Source of the DNA: Phaeosaccion multiseriatum
Lineage: Eukaryota > Ochrophyta, other classes
DNA: 64,000 nt
Assembly (NCBI GenBank): GCA_965112735.1
Contig: OZ218953.1
Coordinates: 5,084,001 to 5,148,000 of the forward strand
Direction of reading: 5' to 3'
The translations under genes and the position numbers were made by a program. Positions 24,644-35,350 of the stretch are shown here, piece by piece. The notes below the pieces were generated by a model. It ran no database searches. It was not told the origin of the DNA and saw only the letters and a program-made list of their open reading frames with translations. Each line of letters starts with the position of its first letter. Position 1 is the stretch's first letter.

Positions 24644-25328
24644 TGTATGCGCGTGTGTGTGTGTGCGTCTCTTCTTTCTTGGATGAATGTCATTTGACTC
24701 ACCCATGCGCTTGCTGGCTTCCCCCCCATCTTCGCCCCCCCACCACCCCCCCTGCTCCTTCTCCTCCTCCTCCTCCTCCTCCTCCTCCTCCTCCTCCTCC
24801 TCCTCCTCCTCCTCCTCCTCCTCCTCCTCCTCCTCCTCCTCCTCCTTCTCCTCCTTCTTCTCCTCCTTCTCCTCCTCCTCCTCCTCCTCCTCCTCCTCCT
24901 CCTCCTCCTCCTCCTTCTCCTCCACCTCCTCCTCCTCCTCCTCCTCCTCCTCCTCCTTCTCCTCGCAGGAAATCACCAATCGCAGTACCCGCTACCAGGA
25001 GCTCTTTGTAACTGCGACAGGCGGTGGTGAGTTTGTGTGGCAAGGCACGCGAGAAGGCGAGCTTTTCCTTGCCCCGCAAGAGACGCACTTGCTGACCTAC
25101 AGCCTCACTCCGCTGGTGGCCGGACATGTCTTGCTGCCCTCCTTTGCCATCTCGGCTTCGGTCGGAGGAGGAGGAGGAGGAGGAGCAGGGGTAGGGGGAG
25201 GAGGGGTAGGAAGCAGTGGCAACAGTAGCACCGGCAACAGCCTATTGCCCGCCGGGCCGAGGGGCACGGTGAGCATCGTGGAAGGAGGAGCTTCGGGTCG
25301 GCAGCGGGCCATCTTCGTCTATCCTTGA
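17315..25328 (+). CDS. TRAPPC11: TRAPP complex subunit 11-like (foie gras family) protein
   Basis: Exons 17315-19264, 19736-19819, 19932-20054, 20326-20416, 20750-20990, 21133-21613, 22052-24586 and 24969-25328 join in frame to 1954 residues. The N-terminal third carries foie gras hallmarks: the RPLVGIMG opening, [20 protein letters not shown], the [13 protein letters not shown] strand, [16 protein letters not shown], and a helical segment ([20 protein letters not shown]) resembling the TPR-like solenoid. Exon 5 continues this ([20 protein letters not shown]). The C-terminal part, including [13 protein letters not shown], fits the beta-sandwich end of TRAPPC11-type subunits. In the family this is a TRAPPIII subunit for ER-Golgi traffic and autophagy. 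It is much longer than animal TRAPPC11 (about 1130 residues) because of poly-Gln (about residues 435-452), proline-rich and poly-Gly insertions encoded by in-frame microsatellites. TRAPPC10 is a less likely alternative. Confidence 0.78.
19265..19735 (+). repeat. Intron with TGGG minisatellite, GAG and GTT microsatellites
   Basis: First intron of the TRAPPC11-like gene. It starts GTACGTGGGTGGG and continues as (TGGG)n with GGAT variants to about 19410, then (GGA)n at 19450-19580 and (GTT)n at 19672-19710. It ends with a CT-rich tract and TAG acceptor. The long frame through it is low-complexity and not coding. Confidence 0.9.
24587..24968 (+). repeat. Intron with GT tract at its 5' end and ~210-bp CTC tract at the acceptor
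   Basis: Last TRAPPC11 intron. After the donor GTAAGT comes (GT)n at 24609-24662; (CTC)n with rare CTT variants fills 24757-24964 and runs directly into the CGCAG acceptor. Confidence 0.95.
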
Positions 25329-25416
25329 TGGTACTTCCAAGGGTACTTGAAGTAAACGACTGGGTGAAGGACTCCCCAGGGGGGCTGGCTCCAGCGCTCG
25401 GTCCGGATTACTTTTG

Positions 25417-25477
<61 letters not shown>

Positions 25478-25769
25478 TTTGCTCTTTTGTCATCCTTCGC
25501 GTGACGCTGCCGGTACTGTGAGGAGCCCCATTGGGCAAGGGGGTGTCTCTGATGGAGGTGGATGCTGAGGACAGCCAGGGGGCTGCCGGGGAGGGGCCCG
25601 TCCAGAGAACTTGGGGGGGAGATGGGTCTCAGCTCTCTCCACCTCTTTGTTAGCTTCGTACACTCCTGTGCAAAGTCATGCGTTCGGCCGCGTTGGAACC
25701 AGGGTCATTACGGGGGGGATGCAGCAGGGACGAGGTGGTAGGCGTACAGAACGAGAAAAGCAAATTGAG
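25329..25769. other. Spacer with CT microsatellite between the TRAPPC11 and PPR genes
   Basis: This holds the TRAPPC11 3' UTR and whatever drives the PPR gene. (CT)n occupies 25421-25473. An open stretch at 25611-25800 contains a basic segment (RTEREKQIELNKRDPE) that could belong to an upstream PPR exon, but no clean splice model was found. Confidence 0.5.
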
Positions 25770-26996
25770 CTGAACAAAAGAGATCCAGAAACTTGGAAAT
25801 AAGCGCGACTGGAGGGGGGTTGCGAGAGCGATTGAGGAGGCGAAAGTCATGAAATGAAGGCAAGCGGCCTCCAACCCGATGTCATCTCGTACAGCTCTGC
25901 GATTGATGCTTGTGGCAAGGCAGGGCAGCACGAGAAGGCGCTGGCCTTGCTGGAGGAGATGCGGAGGGAAGGTCTTGGACCCGATGTCATCTCGTACAAC
26001 TCTGCGATTGGTGCTTGTGGCAACGAAGGGCAGTGCGAGAGGGCGCTGGCCTTGCTGGAGGAGATGCGGAGGGAAGGCCTTCAACCCGATGTCATCTCGT
26101 ACAGCTCTGCGATTAGTGCTTGTGGCAAGGCAGGGCAGCACGAGAAGGCGCTGGCCTTGCTGGAGGAGATGCGGAGGGAAGGTTTTCAACCCGATGTCAT
26201 CACGTACAACTCTGCGATTGGTGCTTGTGGCAAGGCAGGGCAGCACGAGAAGGCGCTGGCCTTGCTGGAGGAGATGCGGAGGGAAGGTCTTCAACCCCAT
26301 GTCATCTCGTACAGCTCTGCGATTGATGCTTGTGGCAAGGCAGGGCAGCACGAGAAGGCGCTGGACTTGCTGGAGGAGATGCGGAGGGAAGGCCTTCAAC
26401 CCCATGTCATCTCATACAGCTCTGCGATTGATGCTTGTGGCAAGGCAGGGCAGCACGAGAAGGCGCTGGCCTTGCTGGAGGAGATGCGGAGGGAAGGTCT
26501 TCAACCCCATGCCATCTCGTACAGCTCTGCGATTGATGCTTGTGGCAAGGCAGGGTAGCACGAGAAGGCGCTGGCCTTGCTGGAGGAGATGCGGAGGGAA
26601 GGTCTTCAAACCCATGTCATCTCGTACAGCTCTGCGATTGATGTCCTGTCTGTGCTGAAGCAGTGGAACCCGGCTGATAGCCTGTACGCAGAGGCCATCG
26701 CAAGGGGCATAATGTCGCATTGGAAGAGGGGCAGCGAAGGGAAGGTGATGCACGAGAACTCGGAGTGGACCGGCAAGGCCGCCCTTCGTTACGCTCTGCA
26801 CGTGGAGGAGGCGAAGGGCCGGATCACCGTCATCACCGGGCGAGGCCGCGGTAGTGTGGGCGGTATCAGCGTGTTAAAGCCTGCGATGCTGACGTGCCTC
26901 AACAAGAGCTGTCTGGGCGTGCTCGTGATTACTTTTTGTTCCAAATTCCCCAATTTTTGGATGGCACTTGAAGGGCTTTTCCACCAACAGCTTTAA
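25770..26996 (+). pseudogene. PPR-SMR protein gene with internal TAG and probable upstream frameshift
   Basis: From ATG 25854 the frame encodes seven-plus 35-residue P-type pentatricopeptide repeats (VISYSSAIDACGKAGQHEKA then LALLEEMRREGLQPD). An in-frame TAG stops it at 26556-26558, where every sister repeat has a Gln codon. The same frame resumes immediately: the rest of that repeat, one more partial repeat, a linker, and an SMR-like domain with the ITGRGRGSVGGISVLKPA signature, ending at TAA 26994-26996. Upstream, another frame encodes a PPR-like lead-in (KRDWRGVARAIEEAKVMK); a duplicated ATGAA at 25849-25858 puts it out of frame with the array. Family members bind organelle RNA in sequence-specific fashion, and the SMR domain can act as a nuclease. 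I call it a probable pseudogene; a sequencing error at either site, or a truncated functional form, remains possible. Confidence 0.6.
25881..26640 (+). repeat. Tandem 105-bp repeats encoding PPR motifs
   Basis: Unit starts fall exactly every 105 bp at 25881, 25986, 26091, 26196, 26301, 26406, 26511 and 26616 (the last partial). Units differ at only a few nucleotides each, including at synonymous sites, which indicates recent duplication or ongoing gene conversion rather than ancient repeats held by selection. Confidence 0.97.
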
Positions 26997-27068
26997 CACG
27001 ATTCCCATACACCCCCCCCTGTATGCAAGTACACCCCATAGAAGAGTCATTCCAAAGACAACAACAAA

Positions 27069-27101
<33 letters not shown>

Positions 27102-27260
27102 TTCAACAGCCTCAAGCGTCTAATATGCCAGGTGCGGAGATTATGGACGAGGGGAAAGAAACAATGAGGCCAGCTCAGGGCGGAGGAAGGATAGCGGAGG
27201 CTGCCGCCCTTCGGCACGTAGGACCTGGATTACTCACCAAAGAAGGCTGGGATTTGTCTC
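26997..27260 (+). other. Spacer between PPR and HIR genes with CAG/CAA tract
   Basis: Contains (CAA/CAG)n at 27059-27106. A short frame (27023-27271) reads poly-Gln and has no recognisable domain, so it is more likely part of the HIR gene's 5' leader or promoter. Confidence 0.5.
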
Positions 27261-29708
27261 ATGCCAAGTGAAAACCCCGCTCCACCTCGTCTCACGAATC
27301 TCTCAGCTAATTCCCACATTCACTTCAACTGCTGCTCTTCCTGGTCTTATTTCTCCTCTTGCCTCCTCTCAGGGTTCCTCTGTCTTCAGTGTGTCAGTAC
27401 AGGACAGGTCGGCGTCATCGAGAGGTACCCTACTCCCCCTTCCTTGGTCGCTCGTATCTAATACTTTCCGTGATTAGTAATTTCCCTCTCTCCCTTCCGC
27501 TTAGGCTGGGTCAGTTCGGTGGCTTGGCACAGCCAGGACTGAACTGCATGCTGTGGCCGATCGACAGGATCGTCGCCACCCTCAGTACCCGCGTGCAACA
27601 GCTGGACGTGCAGGTACGACAGACTGGGAGAGAAAGGATAATTGAAACAGTTACTACCCACCTCGCTGGGACTCTTCATCACTAAGCTACGCCTTCTCGG
27701 GAGAGAGGCGTATGCCATAGAGCCAAAGAAAAGAGTCTCTTTGCAGCTCAGGCCCCTTCTCATTCGCTACGCACTCCCCTCTTCTGCTGTCCGTCTTCTC
27801 ACTCTCGGCTCTTAGGTGGAGACAAAGACGAAGGATAACGTGTTTGTGAACTGTGTGGTGTCGGTACAGTACCAAGTGAAGCTTGACAAGGTTTACGACG
27901 CGCACTACAAGCTCACCTCCCCTTCGCAGCAGAGTGAGTGCTGTGCGAGGCAGGCCCACCCCCGTCCCTCTGTCTCTCTCTCTTGTGTCTCACACACGAC
28001 CGACCCACTCTCTCCCTCTCGCCCCCCCCCCCCCCCATCTCTCTCTGTCTATACCAGTCCGTGCCTATGTGTTCGATGTGGTGCGCTCCACCCTCCCCAA
28101 GCTCGAGCTTGACGCTGCGTTCGAGGCGAAGGACGACATCGCTCACGCTGTCAAGGCTCAGCTCACACAAGTGGTGAGGGGGGGAAGCAAGTCAAGCGGG
28201 AGCAAGGAGGCAATGGGCGAGTGACTGAACTCAACAAGTGGACGAACGAATGAACGAAACTTTCCCTGTCCTGTGGATAGAAAGGTACCCCTTGTCCTGA
28301 TATCCCCCCTGTTCTGACACCTTGTATGCTTACAGATGGAGGACTTTGGCTTCGAAATCGTCCAAACGCTCGTCACAGACCTTGATCCCGAGCAGATGGT
28401 CAAAAGTGAGTTGTCTCAATGAATGAGTGGGTGGGTGGTTAGGTAGGTAAATGTGTAGGTGGGCAGGTGGGCAGGTGGACAGGTGGGTAGGTGGGTGGGT
28501 GGGTGGGTGAGGAACATGAGAGGGTAAGTGGGTAGGTAGATGGTGGAGATGGTGATGGTGCAGGAGCTTTGCCTTGTGCTTGTTGAGAAGAAGGAAGAGC
28601 CAATACAGAAGGTCGACCGGAGGGAAGGGGGTTGAAGAGGGCCTCGGCGGGGCGGACTCCGTCAGCGTATGGGGTGGCCCTCTCTTGTCGGCTCACTCAC
28701 TGCCTTACACCCTTTTAGTGTAACATACTATCCCATCTTCTCCTCCTCCTCCTCCTCCTCCTCCTCCTCCTCCTCAGACGCGATGAACCAAATCAACGCT
28801 TCCAAGCGAATGAGGGAGGCAGCGCTGAACAAGGCGGAGGCCGACAAGATTATGCAGGTTGGTAGCTGAGTGGAGGCGTCAGGACAGGGTGGGGTCTACG
28901 TAGTGTACTCTGGCTGTCTTGCTGTCCTCCTCCTTAACTTGCCCTTGATTTTGCTACTTGACCGCCTTGGTTGGTCCGTCCCTCCCGTTCGTTCTTTTTT
29001 TCCCTTTTATCTTACATGTCCTTCCGCCCTTTCGTTCCTTTGCCATAAACGGTCGTGCGTCTTTGTGATTCACTGCCATAGGTCAAGGCCGCAGAGGCCG
29101 AGGCGGAATCAAAATACCTCAGTGGAGTTGGAGTCGCGAAGCAGCGAAAGGTAACGTAAGGAGGGGGGGGGGGGCCGGCACCCGCGGGCCTGTGTGCGGG
29201 CGTGTATGTGCGCGGGTGTATGGTTGCGTGGGTGTGTGCGCTTCTTGCAATACTACCTCCATCTCCTCTTCGATTCGCCCCTGCTTACCGGTGACGACCT
29301 CCCCATTCGACTTTACTCGCGTTGTTCGTTGGCCAAGAGTAATCGCCACTCTTTCTTCCCCATCCATGGACTGCCATCCATCCATCCATCCATCCATCGA
29401 TCCATGCTTTCGTGCTTGTTCCTCGTGTGCCCTATTTCCTCAGGCCATCGTTGACGGGCTGCGAGACTCCATCGCTGACTTCAGCAAAGAGATCAACGGC
29501 ACAACGCCAAGTAAGAAGGAAGGAAGGAAGGAAGGAAGGAAGGCTGCTTTGCTTGGCTTGAGGGGGTGGGAGGGCGAGGGCAGGACCTGCGTATCTTACC
29601 ACAGCTGCGACAACCCAAGTCAAGAGGAGTTTGGACGCTTTCCCCTTGGTACAGACGCCCTCCACTAAACCGCCTACTCCGCCCCTCCGCCCTGCTCCGC
29701 TGTCCCTC

Positions 29709-29762
<54 letters not shown>

Positions 29763-30192
29763 CTTTCTCTATGTTAACTCGCACAGAGGACGTGATGGAC
29801 CTGCTCATGCTCACGCAATAGTAAGTCGTTAAGCCCGTCAATTCATTCCACAATCAGTGCTGTGTTTGTTGTTATTTGTCTCCAATTGCAAATGTAACCT
29901 TGACTGATTTCTACTGCGACTACTTAATGGTTCCTATACTTCATTCTCTTTGACGCTTTGTAATCAGCTTCGCTTTCCTCACACTTGTTTTCTGTGCTTA
30001 TTCATTTCTTTCCTTTCTCAATCAATGCTCTGCAGTATGGACATGTTGAAAGAGATCGGCGCCACTGGCGGTACCAACACCATCTTCCTGCCCCACACGC
30101 CGGACTCGGTGGCAGGGCTACAAGCCTCGATGAGAGACAGTTTCCTGCAGGGGGCGGCTGGCGCTAACAGCATGGGAAAGATCGAGCGCTGA
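27261..30192 (+). CDS. Hypersensitive-induced-response (HIR) type SPFH/band-7 protein
   Basis: Exons 27261-27267, 27373-27424, 27505-27613, 27816-27933, 28058-28173, 28336-28405, 28778-28857, 29082-29150, 29444-29510, 29787-29820 and 30036-30192 join in frame to 292 residues, the usual HIR length. The sequence aligns with plant HIR proteins along its whole length: STRVQQLDVQVETKTKDNVF, VNCVVSVQYQVKLDKVYDAH, IRAYVFDVVRSTLPKLELD, YLSGVGVAKQRKAIVDGLRD, KDVMDLLMLTQYMDMLKEIG and the FLPH C-terminal element. SPFH proteins assemble on membranes as oligomeric scaffolds, and plant HIRs sit at the plasma membrane. The N-terminus MPRFLCLQC has Cys residues for possible palmitoylation but lacks the Gly-2 myristoylation site of plant HIRs. 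The 7-nt first exon is inferred because it gives the family-typical N-terminal length; reading through that 105-bp intron is also in frame and would add 35 residues. Confidence 0.92.
29709..29758 (+). repeat. CT microsatellite in HIR intron
   Basis: (CT)n in the polypyrimidine region of the last-but-one HIR intron (29821 side excluded). A (CTC)n run at 28738-28777 likewise abuts the acceptor of exon 28778-28857. Confidence 0.9.
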
Positions 30193-31392
30193 GTGAGTGA
30201 GTGAATGAATGATGCATCAGATACAGTAGTCTGTCTATGCCCTGAGCCTGCCTGAGGGCTGAGGCCTGAGGAAGCTTCTGTCTCCCTGAGACGGGCTGCC
30301 AAGAGAGAGGGATGGAGAGAGAGACACCCTGAGAAGAAGAAGAAGAAGAAGAAGGTGACGAGGATGTAGTGTATAATTGTCAGGCGAACAAAAGGCTGTT
30401 TGACTATGCGTTGCGGGACTTTGCTTTGCTTGGGTTGCAGCGTAGGACAGCGGAAGACCAGCGTCAGAGGGGGGAGGGGGGGCAACACAAGGCGGCTTGA
30501 AGCAAATACTACGAAGTACAAAGTTATTTAGTTGTAAGTACCCCTGGGCAACGCACGCCCAGGGGGGGTCTACTTGATGTCGCCGAGGGCACTGGCAGGG
30601 TTCTCCTCTTGCCTGCCAGGGCTCTGCATGGGAGGCCTGCCCGACAGAGAGAGAGAGAGAGACAGAGCACGCCAGAGTCTCACCGCGATTGGCGTAATGA
30701 ATGTAAAAGAAACCTTGATTACAACAAGTTCCCTCCGGTGAAAGGAAGCTCCTCCTCAGCCTCTGTCAGACAGAGCTCAAGCTCCACTGTCCCCAGCCCA
30801 ATTCAAGCCTCGTACCTACCGTGCTCTCTTCTCCATCAGTGGGGGAGGAAGGGAGGGAGGGAGGGAGGCAGCGCCTACTTGTGCCTGTCTGTTCACCAGT
30901 GGGGTGGGGTGGGTAGGACAGTGCCCCCCACCCTTCGCCCCTCGCACCTTGGGTACCTTGGGTCGCACGCTGCTCTGGCCGTGTCTCAACAGACCCCCTT
31001 GGGACACACACACACACACACACTCTCTCTCTCGTACACTCGCTTTCTCTCTCTTCCTCTCTCTCTCTCTCCCGTGGCGGCGCGTCCTCCGAAGAGACAA
31101 GTCCCTCCCCTGTCCTCGATCTGACCTTGTCCTGCCCCTGGCCAGAGCCTGGCGGTTACGCACTCCGTCAGTGACGTAGGTGGCGTAGGGCAGACGACTC
31201 AACACTCTCCATCTGCGGCTCGAGAGAGAGAGAGAGAGGGGCCAGCCTCCCTTCGCTATAGCGCTGCGGTGTGTCACTCTAGACGCTCATCTCTGGTCGT
31301 TGTACAAAGAGAGAGAGAGAGGTCCAGCAACAATCTCAAAAAAGATGGCATGTCACTGTGGGTGGAGGTGGGTTTTGTCGTCTTGCCATCAA
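30193..31392. other. Spacer between HIR (+) and kinase (-) genes, with unassigned minus-strand exon candidates
   Basis: 1.2 kb. Contains (GAA)n at 30335-30354, the hairpin at 30541-30565 and CA/CT tracts at 31008-31070. On the minus strand, segments that look coding and are bounded by splice-like signals occur at about 31220-31130 (LPYATYVTDGVRNRQALARG) and about 30625-30572 (SPGRQEENPASALGDIK then stop). I could not link them in frame to the kinase or to each other. Confidence 0.4.
30541..30565. other. Perfect 9-bp stem hairpin
   Basis: CCCCTGGGC (30541-30549), a 7-nt loop AACGCAC, and GCCCAGGGG (30557-30565). It lies 350 bp past the HIR stop codon and just beyond a minus-strand candidate stop at 30572. 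It could be an RNA 3'-end structure; its function is unknown. Confidence 0.6.
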
Positions 31393-33374
31393 TCAAGACA
31401 CGTCTCCGAGGGAAATACGGAACTGCTGCACCCCGGCCCGAATGCGTTCGGCGCTCTCGAGCAGCTGTCCACGCAGAGAGGCGTACGAGACCCTCCTTTC
31501 CTTGCCTGTCCCCTCCTCCACCTCCTCCTTTCCTCCTTCCTGCCCATCCTCCTCTTCTCCTTGCATCCTCCTCCCGCGCTCTTCTTCTTCTCCGCCGGGC
31601 AGGCCCGCTACAGCAACCACCGCAGCCCCAGTTGCGCTCGCTCTCGCTGCTGCCCGCAGGACGTCCTCCACTTGGAAGCCTCCTTCGAAGCCTCTGCATC
31701 CATCACCTCCATCGTCGTCGGCAGTTGTTGCCAAGTGGCCCAAATTGGCCACCAAATTGGCCACCAAGGCGCCACAAAACGCATTTCCGGCTCCCGTGGG
31801 ATCCACAACGCGATCAACAGGAGCTGCGGGCACGTGCCAGCAAGTGTGAGGGTCCTGCATCATGTTGTAGGCATGAGGAGCGAGCGCGAGAAAAGAGTGC
31901 AGTTCATAGCGACATCAGGCGAAGTGTCAGAGAGAGTTTCAGAGCGAGCAAATGAGTAGGAGGGAGATGGAATACAAGTGTAGAGTAAATAGGGAGCGAA
32001 CAGGGGGAAGGGGGGTTTGCACCTCCGTTCGTCTGGGTAGAGAGAGAGAGAGAGAGACACACACACAGAGATCGCACGAAAGCGGGGAGACCATGCTTGG
32101 AACTGAACTTTCGCCGTGTGGCACAAAACTTGAACGAGTGCCATCGATGCTGTTTATCTGTTGCCGATCGATTGACTCATGTACTGTACCTGACTGCACC
32201 ACACGAAGGAGCCGTTCGCGCCCTTCCTCACGCACACAACCCTGCTGCGGTTTCTCCTGCGACACTCTTGGCGCCGTGACGACTCTATGACGCCGCTGGT
32301 AGAGCGCTGCTGCTGCTGCTGCTGCTGTTGGACTCCTTCCTCAGGAAACATACACTGCGCCCAACGCCCTACGACCTCCGCCATGTCGCGGAAGCTCAAA
32401 CTGCCGCCGCTGTCAGCACGAGCCGCAGGGCTCTCGTCGCCCTCACCTTGTACGCGGAGGCAAGCGAGGCTTGCAACGACAGCGTCCCAGTCGGGCGACA
32501 CGATGTCTGCGCACCTCAAGGACTCAGCCAACCTTCGAACAAGGGCAGGAGTCAAGTCGCCGTTGAGAACGGGCTCCGCGCTGACAAGCATCCTCCTCCG
32601 CGCACCCAGCCCCTCTTCTGGGTCAAGAGATGCCTCCGCTAGAGCATTGGTCATGTCAATCTCCGCATAGCCCGGTCCCTCCACCAACACATGACAGGCT
32701 CTTCCTGCCGACTTGTAGTGCGCAGGTGTGGGCAGCTCTGTCCGGAGAATCTCTTCCCACCTGAACAGATAAGGCGGCGTCGCTAATCTCTGTTAGATGC
32801 ACCAAGTCGTCGCGGACTCCACCTCTCTCATGTGCTGGGTGCTTGGAGCCGCGATATAGTGGCTTAGTGGCTTTGCTTAACACCACACTCACCTGTCCCA
32901 CCCTTGCCCCGGAATCCAGATCATCTTCTCTCCCTCATATCGAATGGTCTCCCTGGGAGTGATCTTGCAGCCTGCCAGTACGTGCACGCCAGACGTGTCC
33001 ACGCCCATGCCCCGCAGAGTGTTCTCGTGCGTGGAGCCGGGGAAGTCCGCGCCCACTGGCGCAACCAGGCCTGCACATCCAAAGCAGGCAATTACATTTT
33101 CATACGAACCTCAGGGATCCCTCAACCCCTCCCTAGCCTCTTCACACTCCTTCTTACCTACTTCATTTCCCCAAACCCGTGCTGCCCAAGCTGCCTGGCT
33201 TGCCCCTCCACCAAGCAGAGAGCTGTCGGTCTCTGGGAAGTCGTCAATGATCACTTTTCCCACAATGACCAACAAATGCGGCTCGAGTGCCAACGCGAAT
33301 CCGAGGAGCGTGGCACACACTACGAGCACAAGGTTCAGTCTTCCACAAGAGGAGGAATGGAAGCATCCCCCCAT
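31393..33374 (-). CDS. pfkB-family (ribokinase-like) carbohydrate kinase with GAGN motif
   Basis: Exons 33374-33158, 33070-32893, 32760-32190 and 31854-31393 join in frame to 475 residues. The fold is that of pfkB kinases: the opening strand HLLVIVGKVIIDDF (about 33-46), a glycine-rich helix LLGGGASQAAWAARVWG (about 53-69), LVAPVGADFPG, GCKITPRETIRYEGE, CADIVSPDWDAV, VVCVRKGANGSFVW, and the signature DPTGAGNAFCGAL at 340-352. The usual catalytic Asp of GAGD is Asn-346. A hydrophobic stretch at residues 14-30 could be a signal peptide or just a leader. A Gln run (about 255-262) and a Glu/Gly-rich C-terminal insertion are low-complexity additions. GAGN occurs, as I recall, in the fungal Mak32-like branch of the family, so substrate and even activity are open. 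It shares a 221-bp upstream region with the coiled-coil/LRR gene. Confidence 0.8.
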
Positions 33375-33595
33375 CCTCTTTTCTCCTCCAGAGGTCTTGG
33401 GAGGGGCCTGGGGAGGGCCTTCACAGCAAGGATCAAGAAAAAGAAAAAAAGAAGATTAGAATGAGCTGAAACTCAAATTCGGCTGAAACTGTCACGAGAA
33501 GGCGACAGAGAGCAAAGAAATGCGGCGTGCGTGATGGAAGCTGCTTCCAAGGTCGCAGGTCGATTTGATCGTCCTGAATAGAACTTATAGGTAGC
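33375..33595. promoter_or_regulatory. Divergent upstream region, kinase (-) and coiled-coil/LRR gene (+)
   Basis: 221 bp between the two ATG codons. It includes an A/G-rich run at 33433-33460 and CTCAAATTCGGCTGAAAC near the middle. No TATA box was seen. Confidence 0.5.
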
Positions 33596-35311
33596 ATGGC
33601 CGGGGACAGCGGGACGGGCGTTCAGCGGAGCAATAGCAACGAGATGACAGCGAAGCTCGGGGTTTCGGGTGGAGGGCAGCAGCAATTGATGGGAAGCTCC
33701 ACTGCACTTGACGCCACTCAGGTAGACTGGGGGGAGGAACGGGGCGGGAATCGTCCGATCAGTAGTGGTGGGATGGCAGGGGGCAGTGGAGCAGGGGCCG
33801 GCACGAGGACTATGGCCGACATGAGGGCCGCGAGAGAGTCGAGGGCGACGGAAGCGCTGAAGATGAAGGACGAGCAGCTGCACATTCTGCAGCAGCAGAA
33901 CCACCAGCTCTTGGGGAACTTGGATAGGGTAGAAGAAGAGGCCACGAGAATCCAGGGGGAGAGGCTCACCTCTGAGGAAGAGAACCGAACTCTGCGCGAG
34001 AGCGTATTTGAGGCTCAGGGAAGGGCGAGGGGGGCAGAGGCAGCACTGAAGAAGGTGCAGGCGGAGGCAGGAGACAAGGAGAAGCAGCTCCGCATTATGA
34101 CAGATCAGAACAGCGAGCTTCTCAGACTGCTGGAGCAAGAAGAGGCCCAGACTGCGAGATTGGCGTCAGACGGAGATGCCGCTGTGAAGGAGTTGGATTT
34201 GCTCCGGGCAAAGTACGGCTCTCTGCTCACCACGGCCAAGACGCACGAGGAGTTGGCGGCGCGAGCGGCTAGGGAAGGGCAGCTACGGGCAGAGGAGGTT
34301 CGATTATTGCGGGCTGAGGGGAAGCAGCTGACGCAGCAGAACAGTGAGCTGAAAATGAAAGCTCAGGTGGAGTTAGAGAGTCTGCAGGAGCAGCTGCGGG
34401 TACGCAAGGAGAAGCAGTACCAGCTGCTGGAGAAGCTGCAGGGGCAGGAGGAGGCCAAGAGGCAGGCAGAGGATCAGGTATCCGGCATGGAGGAGAGGCT
34501 CCGTGTGCTCCATGCTCACGGAACAGAGCTGGAGACACAGTTACAAGTGGAGGCGCGCGCAAGGAGAAGTGCCGAGGAGGCGAACAAAGCTCTGGCGGTA
34601 GACCTCGACAATGCACGGCAAAACCTAAAGGACCTGCAAGCCAAGGTGGAGACGGCGGAGGGAGAGAGGCTGAGAATGGAGGCGGAGGCGCGAGACTCGG
34701 GAGAGCAGCTGAGAGAGATGGCTGAGAAAGTCTTTCAGCTGCTGGAGAGACTCAAGCTGGCGGAGCTGGCCAAGAACAAGGCAATGGAAGCGCTTCGCAG
34801 GAAGGATCAGGAGCTCGTGGCCATGAAGAAGAAGAACGGCCGTCTCATTAAGGAGTCTACCAAGGAGGGGCAGGCCAGGGTCAAGGCCGAGCTCGACTTG
34901 AAGGTGGTGTCCGATCAGGTCAGTCAGTCAGTCGTGCCGAGTGGCGGGGAAGGGGGCATGGAGAGTGTGTGTGAGAGAGAGTACTCAGCCTTTCTGGAGA
35001 GCATTTTCACGTCCATTGTCGTCTGCTGCTGTCATCTCATTTCCTCTCTTTCTTCTGGCCGCCTGTCTCTGCCGCTTATCCCACAGGTGGTGGCGCTGAA
35101 GAAGCACAACGCGCAGTTGACGGCACGGTGCCGAGAAGAGGTCAAGATGAAGCTCAAGGAGCACGAGGAGAGAAGAGAAACACAGGAAAAGGTGTGTAGC
35201 CCGCGCTTGTGCCCGTGTGTGTCCGTGCATGTGTGTGTATGTTGGCGGGTGTGCGTGTGTGATTGCTATTTGGGGGAAACATTACGTAAGCCTACGACAT
35301 GCAGAGCGCTC

Positions 35312-35350
<39 letters not shown>

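Noticed and set aside
25881-26640. Regular 105-bp repeats considered as a CRISPR-like or satellite array
   Set aside because: There are no spacers; the period is exactly 35 codons and the translation is a PPR motif.
27023-27271. 82-codon frame with poly-Gln as a separate gene
   Set aside because: Low-complexity, no domain, and its end overlaps the HIR start in another frame; its phase does not fit splicing into HIR.
30609-31124. 171-codon plus-strand frame after the HIR gene
   Set aside because: It crosses CA and CT repeats, has no domain, and runs antisense to better candidate exons.
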